Positions 34,068-57,691 are shown, counted from the stretch's first letter. The stretch: DNA of 64,000 nt from Amoebidium appalachense (GCA_963693365.1 CAVNZM010000001.1:9920001-9984000); one strand, 5' to 3'. Program-made: numbers and translations. The notes: a model not told the origin generated them from the sequence alone.

Positions 34068-35327
34068 ATGCCTGCTGTTTTGTCACGTTCGCGCACTGGG
34101 TCGCTTTTCAAGCGCAAGACCGAGCGAGATGCACTCTCCCAGCTCATTACCACTCCCGGTTTTCGATTTGACATAAACCAATTCGATTTGGTAAAGACAG
34201 TCGGTTCAGGTGCTTGTGCTTCTGTAGCTCTATGCAAACACAAACCAACCGGACAAAACGTAGCACTGAAAATGATTCCTAAGGGCGGTTGTTCTGCGGA
34301 TGTTGGCCGGGAGCGCAACGTTGTCGCCAACTTGATGACGACCTTCAGCCCATACGTCGTAAAAACCTACGGCTCCTTTCAGGATGATGCTTTCCTTTAC
34401 TACGTTATGGAATACGTAAACGGAGGTGAGCTTTTTGCTACTCTCCAGGTGCAGAAAGACCGCCGCTTTACCGAACATGTCGCGCGTTTCTACCTCGCCG
34501 AGGTTATCCTCGGCTTGAAACACGTACACGAACGTGCAAACGTTGTCCACCGCGACCTGAAACCCGAAAACATTCTCGTTACCGAAGACGGACACGCAAA
34601 ACTGATTGACTTTGGTTTTGCCAAGCCGCTAAATCGCAACGATAAAACATACACGCTATGCGGCACGCCAGAGTACACCGCACCTGAGATGGTAAGGGAT
34701 ACCGGCTACGGTTACTCTGCCGATCACTGGGCCCTCGGTGTCCTTCTCTATGAAATGTTGGTTGGCCGCGCTCCCTTCTCCGTTGCGCGCTACGACGGCG
34801 CACCCGAGCCGGACTACACCGCCATCATCGAAGGGAAATACGTCGTTCCTGAGTATCTGTCGGTGGATGCACGCCATCTCATTCGCAACCTCCTTGTGCT
34901 GGATCCCCGCAAGCGTCTCGGTGCCGCCGGCGGCCTTACGGAAATTCGCCAGCATAGATTTTTCGCTGGGTTCGACTGGGAGGCCCTCGAGCAAAGCCTG
35001 CTCAAACCACCCAAGCTGGTCAAGCGTGCAAAGAAGAATATGTGCTTCATCCCCCAGAGGCAAAGCATGTGGACCGGCTCACGCGTGGATCAGTCTGTTT
35101 TCGCTGATTTCTCCGGTGTTTTTGTGCCCGACATGGCTGTGTCCAGCAAGGAGTGCCAAGTGTACGAGGACACCAAGAACATTGAAGCGCTTGAGTTGGC
35201 GAGCAATAGCTCGAGCAACGATTTTACGTTTAGTGATGCCAAGGCACCCAGGGATAGCCCTGTGACCAAGACCGCACGCAGGCCCTTCAAGGCGCTTCGC
35301 GGATTCCTTCGTGCTGTTGCGGCATGA
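34068..35327 (+). CDS. AGC-family serine/threonine protein kinase, intronless
   Basis: The protein is 419 residues from ATG 34068 (aaaATG context). An in-frame ATG at 33927 would add 47 mostly basic residues but looks less likely. The kinase domain covers about 40-300, with glycine loop GSGACASV (46-53), VALK lysine (68), HRDLKPEN (161-168), DFG (181-183), activation segment TLCGTPEYTAPE (196-207, T196 matching the phosphorylated threonine of PKA) and DHWALGVLLYEM (219-230). The activation loop and LLVLDPRKRLG match PKA/PKG-like AGC kinases. No cyclic-nucleotide or PH domain is present, and I see no clear FxxF hydrophobic motif in the Ser-rich tail. Substrates cannot be inferred. The gene has no introns and no internal simple repeats, unlike its neighbours. 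Confidence 0.92.
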   Translation: MPAVLSRSRTGSLFKRKTERDALSQLITTPGFRFDINQFDLVKTVGSGACASVALCKHKPTGQNVALKMIPKGGCSADVGRERNVVANLMTTFSPYVVKTYGSFQDDAFLYYVMEYVNGGELFATLQVQKDRRFTEHVARFYLAEVILGLKHVHERANVVHRDLKPENILVTEDGHAKLIDFGFAKPLNRNDKTYTLCGTPEYTAPEMVRDTGYGYSADHWALGVLLYEMLVGRAPFSVARYDGAPEPDYTAIIEGKYVVPEYLSVDARHLIRNLLVLDPRKRLGAAGGLTEIRQHRFFAGFDWEALEQSLLKPPKLVKRAKKNMCFIPQRQSMWTGSRVDQSVFADFSGVFVPDMAVSSKECQVYEDTKNIEALELASNSSSNDFTFSDAKAPRDSPVTKTARRPFKALRGFLRAVAA

Positions 35328-42843
<7,516 letters not shown>

Positions 42844-44475
42844 TCAGTGGACCAGCTCCTTTGTGATCTCGGTGATACCGAAGCGCATCTTGCTATGCCA
42901 CAAGCCATAGGAGAAGTAAACAATCAGACCGACGGCCAGCCAAACAAGGAATCGGTAGAGGGTCTCCACACCGGTCGAGGACATCAGCCAGATGCACATG
43001 GCCATGGACAGCACGGGCACAATGGGGAACTCGTAGCGCACTCCATTGCGGTTGATTGGGATGTTGCCAAACACCCGGAAAAGACGCTGGGCATCGGGCT
43101 GGGTGAAGCGCAGAACAATGACGCCGAGGGACACGAGCACAAAGGCAAACAGAGTGCCGATGGAAGACATATCGGCAAGCACGTCAATGGGGAGCACGGC
43201 GCTGGCAACGGCGATGAACACGCCGCTGATGATTGTGGTGACGTGGGGCGTGCCGAAGCGAGGGTGGATCTTGGCGCAGACCTCAGGCAGCAGTCCGTCC
43301 TTGGCCATGGAGTAGAAGATGCGGGGCTGGCCCATCTGCATGACCAGCAGCACGGACGTAAGACCACACATGGCCGCCAGCGTGACGTAGATCACAAGCC
43401 CCTTTCCGCCGATAGCGTCAGCAACAAGAGCCATGGGGGAGGCAGATTTGGCAAACTCGGTGTAGCTGATGACCCCCACAAGCACGGTGGACATGAGGAT
43501 GTACAGCACCGTGCAGATGCCCAGGGAGCCGAGCACACCGATGGGGAGATCGCGCTGGGGCACCTTGGCCTCCTGCGCCATGCAGGTGACAGCATCAAAG
43601 CCGATGTAGGCAAAGAACACAACCACAGCCGCACGCATCACACCGGCAAAGCCATACACGTCGCCGCCTTCGTTGGGGGGCATGAAGGGTGTGTAGTTGT
43701 CGGGGTCGACCTTGGTGAAGCCCCAGATGATGACCGTGAGCACGGCCGAGCCCTTGATGGCCACGATGATGTGGTTCATCCATGCAGACTCCTTGATGCC
43801 CACCACCAGCACAATCGTCACAATCGTGCAGATCATCGCCGCGGGGAGATCGACGTAGTTGCCAGTGGTGACAAATGAGCTTGCCTTGGCATCCCACGTG
43901 ATGGGTGCAGAGCAGAAGCGGTGGTCGAAAGTAACTCCGAATGCGGCCTTGAAGAACTTGGAGAAGTAGGCCGACCAGCCCACAGCCACGGCGGCAGAGC
44001 CAATCATGTACTCGAGAAGAAGCGTCCAGCCAATGACCCAAGCCACCAGCTCACCGAGTGTTGCGTAGGCAAAGGTGTACGCGCTGCCGGAGATCGGGAT
44101 CATGGTGGCCATCTCGGTGTAGCACAGACCAGCCAGGGCAGAGGCAATGCCGCCGATCAGGAAGGAAATCACCACGGCAGGGCCAGCATACTTGCCGGCA
44201 GCCACACCGGCCAGCACGAAGATACCCGTGCCGATGATGGCGCCAATACCGATGAGCATCAGGTCGATCCCGCTCAGCACACGCTTAAGGCCACTGTCAG
44301 CCTGCGACTCGGCCACAAGTCCAGCAAAGGACTTTGTGCACCACAGCTGCTGCCACTTGCTCATGACCGGCTCAGAGGACCCCACAGGCACGCTGGAGCC
44401 ATTGTTGTTGTAGTCGATGTCCGTGACGCCGGCATCCACGTTGGGCGCTCCATCCCACTTCTTCTGGTCGGCCAT
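42844..44475 (-). CDS. Cationic amino-acid transporter (APC superfamily, CAT/SLC7-like), intronless
   Basis: The protein has 543 residues from the ATG at 44475 (context aaaATGg). An in-frame ATG 87 bp upstream is less likely. Family signatures are GIGAIIGTGIF in the first span (residues 76-86), YTEMATMIPISGSAYTFAY after span 2 (119-137) and FFAYIGFDAVTCMAQEAKVP (287-306). About 12 hydrophobic spans fill 65-523. The polar N-terminus (1-60) is probably cytosolic. CAT proteins carry cationic or other amino acids across the plasma or vacuolar membrane; the exact substrate and membrane cannot be read from sequence. There is no intron, the GC content is higher than the surroundings, and a TATA box lies upstream. 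Confidence 0.92.
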   Translation of the reverse strand: MADQKKWDGAPNVDAGVTDIDYNNNGSSVPVGSSEPVMSKWQQLWCTKSFAGLVAESQADSGLKRVLSGIDLMLIGIGAIIGTGIFVLAGVAAGKYAGPAVVISFLIGGIASALAGLCYTEMATMIPISGSAYTFAYATLGELVAWVIGWTLLLEYMIGSAAVAVGWSAYFSKFFKAAFGVTFDHRFCSAPITWDAKASSFVTTGNYVDLPAAMICTIVTIVLVVGIKESAWMNHIIVAIKGSAVLTVIIWGFTKVDPDNYTPFMPPNEGGDVYGFAGVMRAAVVVFFAYIGFDAVTCMAQEAKVPQRDLPIGVLGSLGICTVLYILMSTVLVGVISYTEFAKSASPMALVADAIGGKGLVIYVTLAAMCGLTSVLLVMQMGQPRIFYSMAKDGLLPEVCAKIHPRFGTPHVTTIISGVFIAVASAVLPIDVLADMSSIGTLFAFVLVSLGVIVLRFTQPDAQRLFRVFGNIPINRNGVRYEFPIVPVLSMAMCIWLMSSTGVETLYRFLVWLAVGLIVYFSYGLWHSKMRFGITEITKELVH

Positions 44476-44605
44476 TTTAGTTGGCAGGCTACTATACAAC
44501 GGGAGGTTGCAGGTGCGTTGGAGAACAAGGGTAGTCTGACTGGTAGTCTGCAGATGCCCCAACGCAGAAGCGAACTGAACTGAAGGTTTTTGAGCCGCAA
44601 CCGCA

Positions 44606-44613
44606 ATTTATAC
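44606..44613 (-). promoter_or_regulatory. Candidate TATA box of amino-acid transporter gene
   Basis: TATAAATT on the minus strand, about 131-138 bp before the start codon at 44475. It sits just where the high-GC coding sequence gives way to AT-rich flank. The assignment is by sequence and position only. Confidence 0.5.
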
Positions 44614-44619
44614 TTTTTG

Positions 44620-47600
<2,981 letters not shown>

Positions 47601-47619
47601 TCAGGCCCTGCGCACCTCT

Positions 47620-47705
47620 CTAGCACCCTAACTAGGACACAGTCGGTGCTGTGTGGAAGGTAGTTCCATGAGGGCCCCCGGGGGGGTCCCTGCGGGAACA
47701 AAACG
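47620..47705 (+). repeat. Dispersed repeat family R1, copy 2
   Basis: tagcaccctaactagg, cagtcggtg, gtggaagg, tagttccatgaggg and then gggaacaaaac match copy 1 at 37509. The C-run between the last two blocks in copy 1 is replaced here by a short G/C stretch. Confidence 0.7.
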
Positions 47706-47779
47706 GAATAAAAAAAGGCGGAGGAAAAAAAACATAGGCCCTGAGCATTCGATTCCGCATGGCATTCAATGTGTTGCTA

Positions 47780-48340
47780 CACAATCCGGACCTTATTAGT
47801 GCACGTTATGAGGCATGCCTGAACCCGGTCTCTGTTGAAAATTCGATCATAGTAATTCAATTAGGTTCCACAATTACACCACAAACGAAGCGGAGCAGTG
47901 CCTCATGCAAGCTGAATCACCATGGGCTGGGCAACCACCCCAATCAATCGATGGATTGACTAGACTGCCTTCGATGAAAATCATTCGTTTCGCAAACGGA
48001 TGAGTGGCACAATCGCACCTAAACGGTGTTGATCATTGGTCGTCCACAATATTGCAGACTTCACGCCAACGCACCAACCACACAGGCTGAGATATGCCCC
48101 CCCCCCCCCCCCCCCCCCCCCTCAAACACCTCTGTGACTCCGCCGCTCCTATTTCCCTGGAGTCCTCCCCCTCCCCCTCCCCCCCCCCCCCCTCCCCCCT
48201 CCCCCCCCCCCGCCAACTCCTCCCCCCTATCTCCCCCCCCTTCCCGGGCCCCCCTAGAGCCCCGCCCCCCCCTGGCTTTCCCATCCAGGCCCTACCTTCC
48301 CCAACCTTTGCCCCGAATCTCCGAATGACCCCCCTCCCCC
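47780..48340 (+). repeat. Dispersed repeat family R2, copy 1
   Basis: Shared blocks with 51880-52400, in the same order: gcatgcctgaa, tgccttcgatg, attggtcgtccacaat followed by a related cac-rich stretch, then C-rich tracts, then cctaccttc and ccgaatg near the end. The copies are diverged and carry different C-run lengths. Confidence 0.6.
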
Positions 48341-49154
48341 TCCCCCCCCTCCCCCCCCCCTCCCCCCTTCCCCCAAACCCCCCTCCCTCCCCCTCCCCCA
48401 AACAACCCCCCCCCCCCCCCCCGCCGCCCCACCGGGGGCGGAAAAGAACGCATAAACACACACACTCTGTCACTTACAAACCTTGAGTGCCACGTGCGTA
48501 ATAACGGACAATCCTGCCATTCATGCTCGGTGCGCATTTTTTGTCTATTGTGTGTGTGCGAGCAGAGATTTTAGCAGCCATACGGTGTGTGTGTGTGTGT
48601 GTGCGTGCGTGCTATGTGGTCACTAGGTGTGTGCACCCACACACGATTCACTGTTTGTGTTCTCTCACAGTGTGTGTGTGTGTGTGTGTGTGTGCACATG
48701 TGTGCCTGCTCCTTTATTTTGGTGCTTGTTTTCAAAGTTTCCAAAGTTCTCTCTGATAATGGTGGTAGACGTTGTAAGGTGAGGAGAGGCACAAACGAGA
48801 GCACACTTTCTTCCTTTTTTTTTGTTGGGGGAGGGGGAGGTGGGGGGGGGGGGGGGGGGGGAGGGGGGGGGGGGGGGAGGGGGAAGGGGGCGGGGAGGGG
48901 GTCGAGGAAGGGTTGGGTTGTGTGTGTGTGTGTGTGTGTGTATGTGTGTGTGTGTGTTGGTGGAGGGGAGGGGAGAGGGAAGAGATGGTTCAGTGCAGTT
49001 CTGAATTGTGAATAAAGTTTGCTGGTCGGGTGACATGACTTCAGCTAATAATATGGGCAGTGGCTACGATCGCAAACCATAATGACCATTGCACCTCAAG
49101 AGTGCATCATAGTCGGTCACATGTGTCCGATAGACACCTGAACGTATGACTGCC

Positions 49155-49240
49155 CAGCAGGTGTTGGGCCATGCTGTGGGAGCATTAACATGCAAGTATG
49201 TCGTTTGATTGTGGGACAGAATACACATTTCATGCACGGC
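49155..49240 (+). repeat. Dispersed repeat family R3, copy 1
   Basis: caggtgt...gtgggagcattaacatgcaagtatg...gtttgattgtgggac...catgcac aligns with little or no gap to 50774-50860 (caggtgt...gtgagcctaacatcaaag...gtttgattgtgggac...catgcac). Confidence 0.6.
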
Positions 49241-50098
49241 TAGGGTGCCGCTATACTATGTTCACGCACGAAGACATAGCATGGAATTTCAAAGTTGACA
49301 CTACACAGAATGTGACACCGATTGTCAAATTGAACATCATGGATAGAAGTGAAATTATCAAAATATTCAAGTTCAAGTGATTATTTTTTTGGGCATTGAA
49401 GTTCACTTATCCTCCACGGGAATGCGGGAAAACCGAATTGTACACCTGTTGACATTGTATAACCCGTCTACATTAATTTTGCATCGTTCAGTTCCATTAA
49501 GGTTCATCCCCTGTCCTTCCCTTGCTCTCGGCCACATTTGAGTGTTGAAATATTCGTTCTTGCTCCTCTCTTCCTTCACCTATGCTGCCCTTCCTTTTCT
49601 GTCAGTGAATTTTATGTGCGACAACTATTTGTTCCTTTCCCATTCCTTCCTTCATCTCGGCATTCTTTTCCCAAATGTGTGCACGAATTTTTGACATCTT
49701 TGTTGTCCTGATTCCCTCCCTGCCCTTGTACATGTCTTCCTTCAATTTTCGATCAATGATTTTTTTCCAACGTTGTGCACCAAAGTTTTTGCGCCCTTTC
49801 CCAGCCCCTCCCCCTCCCCCCCCCTCCCCCCCCCCCCCCCCCCCCCCACCCCCCCCCACCCCCACCCCCTCCCTCTTTCCCTCGGTTAGCTTCAAAGTAT
49901 CATGCACAAATAGTTTATCATATCGCCTGAATTTGGTGCCTTTGGGGGGGGGGGGGGGGGGGGGGGGGGGGCTACCTACTATTGCCATGATGTCCTAATT
50001 TTTCGCGAGATCTAGATGCTCGCGAGATCTAGATTTGTCATTGGTGCTTTTTTTCCTCCTAGGTGCCCCCCCCCCCCCCCCCCCCCTCCCCCCCCCCC

Positions 50099-50137
<39 letters not shown>

Positions 50138-50375
50138 ACAACCAAACAACAACAACAACAACAACAACAATTGTTACAACAACAACACCAACAACAACAA
50201 CAACAACAACAACAACAGATAAGGAGGAAAAGGTGTATATCTCCCTTCTTTTCTTTCTGGAGGCTGCTAAATTAAGATGTTCAATCAGACGTTTTTAGTT
50301 TTCTTCCGCACATCTTTCCCGATCATTTTTTACAATGCATGCGTACGTGTGCATGTGTACGTACATACGTGTGAG

Positions 50376-50410
<35 letters not shown>

Positions 50411-50773
50411 TGGGGGGGGGGGGGGGGGTATGAGGGGGGGGGGGGGGGGGGGAGGGGAGGATAGTGTTCTGATTGGTGACGCATATGTTGAGCGTGAGGG
50501 TGAACGGAAGTTGGTGTGGGGTGCCCCAGAACGGAGGGAAGGGGGGTGTGGGGTGGGGGGGGGGGGGGGGGGGGGGGGTTGTTCCTTCGGGTTTCGTTGG
50601 ATTTAGGAGCGTGGTTCTGCTGTCAGACGTGTGAAATATGTTTCAGCAAATGATGTGGGGCAGCGCAACCCAAGACTATGGCATCTGTGTCACTCTGGAT
50701 GCAGATGCGGCATTCCCAGGCCTACGAAATGAGTTCGTGCCAATCCATGACCGGCAGGTTCGCTTGAAGCTGC

Positions 50774-50860
50774 CCGACAGGTGTGGGTGTATACTCCGTG
50801 AGCCTAACATCAAAGTTTTGGGGTTTGATTGTGGGACGAAAAACGGTCATGCACTCAGTC
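50774..50860 (+). repeat. Dispersed repeat family R3, copy 2
   Basis: Partner of the copy at 49155, with the best-conserved block gtttgattgtgggac followed by catgcac. A short open frame runs through it but has no recognisable product. Confidence 0.6.
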
Positions 50861-51879
50861 TATGATGGTGCTTGTTCAGCATCGGATTGAGCGATGGTAT
50901 TGTTGGTTGGGGCTGTGGAATGGAAAGAAGAGGATGGAAGCTATTAGTTACATAAATAGTGAAATTCATTGCACGCGCGCAGTAGGTGTACACATTTTCG
51001 GTTTTGGAGCTTGAAAATATGGTGTTTTCCCAGGATCCTTGAGCTCAAACCGCACCAGAGGAATAGCTTGGGACCAATTATGTTCCACTAGTTTAAAGTT
51101 GAACCTAAACTGATCCGTTATCATGAAGCTGTGGACCGTCGCTAGCCTTGAAATTGGTGCGCATGTATGCGGTGAAACCCGATGTGTAAGTTAGAGGGTA
51201 GGCCAGGCTGGCCATGTCGTGTATTTACAACAAGACCTCTAGGAGCTCTGCTGTGTATAAGATACGGGGTGTTGTTTGGTTGCCAATGTTGCAAATTCGC
51301 TTGTTTTCCTTTTTTCCAGAATTCAACCGGATTTAATGGTATTCGGAACTTTAGATCATGTGCATGTTCAAATTTTGTCACGCTCACCGAGTACACTGCC
51401 CTGAGATTTACATAGACGAATACGCGAACACTTGAAATAGTAGCCGCAGATCATGATTTTAAGAAAATTTCCATGATCAAATCTTCCCACCTTATTGGTG
51501 CAGTAAATTCATGTGTAGAAAGGGTGTTGGGCCAACCCTCCTCCCCCCCCCCCCCTCCTCCCCCCCCCCCCCCCCCCCCGCGCCCCACCTCCCCCCCCCT
51601 TCCCCTTCCCCTCCCCCCCCCCCCCCCCCCCCCCCCCCACCCACCTTCCTCCCGCGTAAACTCAATCCCCCATTCTCCTCCATCCCCCTGCAGCTGGCCA
51701 CAACCCTTCTCCCCCCCCCCCCCCCCCCCCCCCTTCCCCTCCCCCGGTCTGTGCCCCCCCTTCCCCCCCCCCCTCCCCCCCCCCGGCTCCCCAAACCCCC
51801 CCCCCCCTCCCCCCCTTCCCCCCGGGGGCACGGTCACCGTGGATGCTAAGCCACAACTGATAGGCCCTGGGTTTATGCT

Positions 51880-52400
51880 GAACCTTGGTGCGCGATATGA
51901 CGAATGCATGCCTGAAGCTGCTCTCTAATTACGTCATTGTATCACGGTTAATCCCACGATTGCATTCCAAACAACCCGGAGCAAAACCCCCGTTCCAGCT
52001 GGAACACCTTCTGGGCGACCATCCCAAGCGATCAACCCATCGCAAATCTGCCTTCGATGCAATGTCGAGAGGCAGTTGCCCGAGTGGATCAGTGTCCACA
52101 TTTGGACGGTTTGCTCATTGGTCGTCCACAATTGTGAAGACATCACGTCACAACACTGGCCGCACAGCCTCGGCTATACCACCCACTCCCTCCCCCCCCT
52201 CCCTCTCTCCCCCCTCCCCCGCGGCCCCTCCTCCCCTCCTTCTCCCCCCACCCCCCCCCCCCCCCTCCCCCCTCTGACGTCCCCGGTCCCCTCTCCCCCC
52301 TCCCCCCTACCCTGCCCCTCCCTTCCCCCTTCCCAACCCCATCAGTCCATCCCCTACCTTCTCCACCGTTTACTGGATCCCCGAATGCCCCATGATGCAA
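51880..52400 (+). repeat. Dispersed repeat family R2, copy 2
   Basis: Diverged partner of 47780-48340. The blocks gcatgcctgaa, tgccttcgatg, attggtcgtccacaatt, cctaccttc and ccgaatgcccc occur in the same order. The C-rich middle differs in length. Confidence 0.6.
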
Positions 52401-52798
52401 CCAACTCTCACTAATTATGCCATTTCAAAATTTGAAAACGTGAACACACATGTTGTCCCACACCTTAGTAACATTGTTATGGACAGCTGTGTTTCACATG
52501 TTTCACATGTCACTATGATGCATCAGGTTGTACGCACAATTTGGGCTTATTACATCTGAATCAGGAGAATCCTTTTCTTTAAATGCTTTTCAATACCTCC
52601 CCCCCCTCCCCACCACCACCACCATCACCACCACATCTCTGTTCTTACCCTCCCACCAGCCTGTGTGTATTGACAAGCATTTAAAGAAAAGGCGACACAC
52701 ACACACACACACACACTGCATAGTCTAATGCCACCACTGTTGGCCTTGCGAAGGTAATAATGGGAATAACTTTGGCACCACATCACAAGTCCTCAAAT

Positions 52799-52830
<32 letters not shown>

Positions 52831-52910
52831 ACCCCCCCGGGCCCTGTGTGGAAGAGAACGCATACACATACACCCTCCTTGCGCGCGCGCGCGTGTGTGT
52901 TTGTGGTGAC

Positions 52911-52953
<43 letters not shown>

Positions 52954-53089
52954 GGTGTTTGTGTGTGAGTGTATTTGTGTGTAAGAGAGTTTATTGGTGT
53001 GTGTGTATTGTGTGTGTCGACGCCCGCGCACTTGCTTGCGTTGACACACACACTACACACGAACCAATAAACTCTCTCGCACACAAATA

Positions 53090-53220
<131 letters not shown>

Positions 53221-53578
53221 GCACCACACGCACAGCACGCACCAGCACGCACCAGCACGCACCAGCACGCACAATGTTTCACGCACATGCACGCACATGC
53301 ACGCACACGCGCACACACACGCACGCACACGTGCTCGCCGTGTGACACGCACACGCACACGCACACCCGCGCACACGTGCGCACAAACACACACGCACAG
53401 TATCTTGGGTAGCTGGTGTGTAACACTTTCCAAGGGCTTTTTTTTTTTTTTTGGGTGGAAAGTGTTACATGGACACAACGTTAACAGTGTAGGGCTTTCT
53501 TTTTCCCCACGGGGGAAGGGGAGGGGGGGAGGGGAAGGGGAAGGGGGGGGGGAAGGGGGGGAGGGGGCTATTGCTTTC

Positions 53579-53621
<43 letters not shown>

Positions 53622-53778
53622 TACTGTAGCAGGAACTCTACTTCGTGATTGTAAATCTAGCCACTTTTCAGTTGCACACGCCGAATTTCAAAGTTACAAA
53701 AAAAAAAAAAAAAAAAAACTACACAAAACAACACGTCCCCCCCCCCCCCCCCCCCCTCCCTGCCTTCCATATGCCATA

Positions 53779-53831
<53 letters not shown>

Positions 53832-54380
53832 AAAAAAAAAAAAAAAACAGGAAAAAAAAAGGAAAGAAAGAAAAAAAAAAGAGAAGGTAAAAAAAAAAAA
53901 AGAAAGAAAGAAAAAAAAAACGAACCAAAAGCCTCCTTTTTAAACCGTTTCAAACCCATGCATGTGCGATTAGACAACTAGAGACTCTGTGGCTATCCTT
54001 TTCATGCACTTTTCCTACTCTCACGGCGGCATACGTCTTCAAGTACCATATAACCAGCTGCATGAGATTGTATCACGCCGGTCTAGGCTACATTGAGCTA
54101 TGGTGCCATGTACCTCTCTCACCGTTCAGTCCCAAGAACTATTATTGGATCTATACATCTGACACCTTACCAACATTTACTCGAGGACAGTGCGGTAACG
54201 AGGAATTTACTTAATAACGCATGAATGCCTGGCCCTGCCATTATAACCCCCCCCCCCCCTCCCCCCCCCCTCTCGCCCACGTGCACCACCACCATCACCC
54301 GCACACACACATATCACACACATGCTGCAGCATCCGAATGTGCACACTCACACACAGTCACGGGCGCGCACACGCGTGCA

Positions 54381-54429
<49 letters not shown>

Positions 54430-54830
54430 ACCCCTCCAAAAAAACAAAAAGTTGTGCCTCTGCCCCCTCCCCCCCCCCCCCTCCCCCCCCCCCCCTCCCC
54501 CCTCCATACCAAGTCCCCCTTCCGGTTGCCTCGGGTTCCAAGTTCTCCCTATTGCCACGTCAGAAACAGCCAGAATGTGAATATACAAGAGGTCGTAAAC
54601 TTAGTAACCTAGATCGGAATAGCTTGAAACAACATGAGCCTAGATGCAAACGCACGGTATCATCACGAATCCCTCTTTAGCGAAAACAATAGAATACTGT
54701 TCACAACCACTGCCCCCCCTCCCCCCCCCCCCTCCGCCCCCCCCGCCACACACACACACACGCACACGTGCACACGACATTATGCATGTGCGCATGTGTG
54801 TGATTTACATGGGACTTGTGAGGTACGATG

Positions 54831-54918
54831 TGTCACACGGTGTCAATGATTTTCATGCATGTGGGTCTCTATGGGGATGCCCGTGTGTGTGGCCGTGTGG
54901 CCTGTGCCTTGCATGTAT

Positions 54919-54925
<7 letters not shown>
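54831..54925 (+). repeat. Dispersed repeat family R4, copy 2
   Basis: Partner of 46401-46510, running directly into a (TG)n tract at about 54921 and then (GA)n. Confidence 0.7.
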
Positions 54926-55011
<86 letters not shown>

Positions 55012-55115
55012 GGGGGGGGGGGGGAGAAAGAGAGAGAGAGAGAAAGAGAGAAAGAGAGGGGGAAGGGGGGGGGGATAGAGAGAGAGAGAGTGAGTGAGAG
55101 AGAGAGTGAGAGAGA

Positions 55116-55210
<95 letters not shown>

Positions 55211-55502
55211 CGTGCGGCGTGCTGTGAGACGGTCATGTTGGGAATTTTTCAGGCGGGGAAGTTTCCTATGCGCAAAACGGTGTCCCTGCGACCGTGTGAT
55301 AGAGACATGGATGTGTGTTTAACCCTCTTGCTGTAACAAACAGTTCGTGTACATGTACACGGGATACCTATCTACATTATCTCCAATCGATTAATCAAGG
55401 CCCCTTCATTTATCTCAACACTTTTTTTTATTCCCTCTCATGAGATATCTGCTATGTTCTTGCCCCTCGATAGTTTATATTTCGAAAAATTCATCAAGGA
55501 AC

Positions 55503-55555
<53 letters not shown>

Positions 55556-56628
55556 AGGGATCGACAGGCAGGAACTGTATTCACGAATGTGTGCCTGTCC
55601 TTTTTTTGTTTTTGGTTGGTTTGTTAATTTTGGACTTCACTTTCACTTCGATCTCTTAGCTGTCACGTCAACTTTTTTCCCCGATTCTTCACCATGGCAG
55701 GTATATAAAGGCTTTCGTTTCTTCTTTTTGTGGTGGGAGGGAGTCCCACTCAGGGGAACGTGACTGCAGCATGTGTGTGGTGTGGCCTGGTGTATTCCTA
55801 TTGCTGTGAGAGTGTGGGGGCATCTCCCTTTCGCGGATTTTCTCGCTTGAGAAGTGGTTTCTTCAACGCCTGGTGGTCCACTGCAACCTATGGTAACTTC
55901 TACACGCTGTCTACGCTTCTACGCGACCTATTGGCGGTGGGCTGCTGCAATTTCTTCAGCTACTTCTGCGCTGCGTGAGTGGAGGGGCGGCTACTTGGTC
56001 GTCGGGGAGCTTTCCAAGTGACTGCCAGTCCTTAGCCTCCAGTCGTATGGCAATGACCGGGTTTGCTTGCATGCATTCTGTAATTGTGTTCTTCTGTGTG
56101 TCCTGCCACAACTAGGCCACCTTATCAGAGAGCTAGATGCAGTTTCTCCGGGTTATCTAGGGGCCGGGCCCGTTGGGATTGTTTTTTAGCTCAGATTTGG
56201 TCTGCATTGCTCTTTTAGAGGCTGACTTGCTTGCTGTGCCTCGGTAGGTTTTGAGGGGGGCCTGTTGGGAAGCAGCAGTAATGATGTCTTCTTGCGGAGC
56301 GTGGTCTGGTCAACATCGATGCATATGACTAGTTGGAGCAAAGTAGTTTCACGCATACACGTACACTTAAGGTTTTGCCCGCTGGTGTCCTTTGTCACTT
56401 GTCGCTTTATTTTTATTTCGTAGCTTTGGCTTTTTCAGTTCTAATGGTGGTTATGTAGCCTGTGGCTGCACGTTGCCTTCATCAACGGATCAATAAAACC
56501 GAGTCAAAAGAAAAAAATGTTATTTTTAAAAGTCCCCCCCTCCGCTCGGACACCTCCCCGGGAAGGGGGGGGGAGGGGGGGAGGGGGGGGAGGGGGGGGG
56601 GGGGGGGGGGGGGTCCTCTCCGTGAACT

Positions 56629-56660
<32 letters not shown>

Positions 56661-56980
56661 CCACCACCACCACCACCACCACCACACTACCACCACCACT
56701 TCCCAGGTTGCAAGCTACACATGAAACGAGTCAACCTCCCCCCCCCCCCCCCCCCCCCCCACTCCCTGCATATTATCGATTCCCCCCCCCCCCCCCCCCC
56801 TTCTCCCCCTTGCAATTTATTGATAAAAGTAGTTGAAGAGCCTGTATGCATACCCAATCACCAGCCTTGAAATATTAACTCAGTGAGAGCCCAGTGCTGA
56901 CTCGGTGATCCTGGCATGTCAGGCTAACTTGGAGTTCTGGCAAAAACTACAAAAACTGCGGTACTAACTAGAGCTAGAGG

Positions 56981-57213
<233 letters not shown>

Positions 57214-57691
57214 TTCTCCTGGGGCCCCCCAGGGGGGGGAGGGGGTCGTCTTCTTTTCTTCTGAGGATTTATTAAAGGCTATAATGATAGCCCTAATGCC
57301 AAGTTCACGATGCATGCCGCATCATTTTACTCCCCTTTCCTTTTTTTTTTTTTCCGTCCCACAATCTAAGTACCCATTCTTTTAGATGTGACTCTGCATG
57401 GCTTGAGTCCCAAAATGTTGGGTGACCCATTCCACCCTGCATCAACTTGCCAGTTAATTGTAAAAGACATTGTCCAAACATGACTGTCACACCGGCATTC
57501 TGCTTCGCCACTGTTGGTGGTACTGCTATCCGCACGGGTCGCCCATTTGTATTGCTTAATGGTAGATAGCCCCAACTGCTCGTACATTTCGGTAGAGGAA
57601 GTGTAGGGTGCCAGTCTTGCTGTTTCTCTTTTTTCCCTCTTCTCTTTTCTCTACTAAGTATTTTTTTTCTTTTTTGGATGTGTGTCACGGG

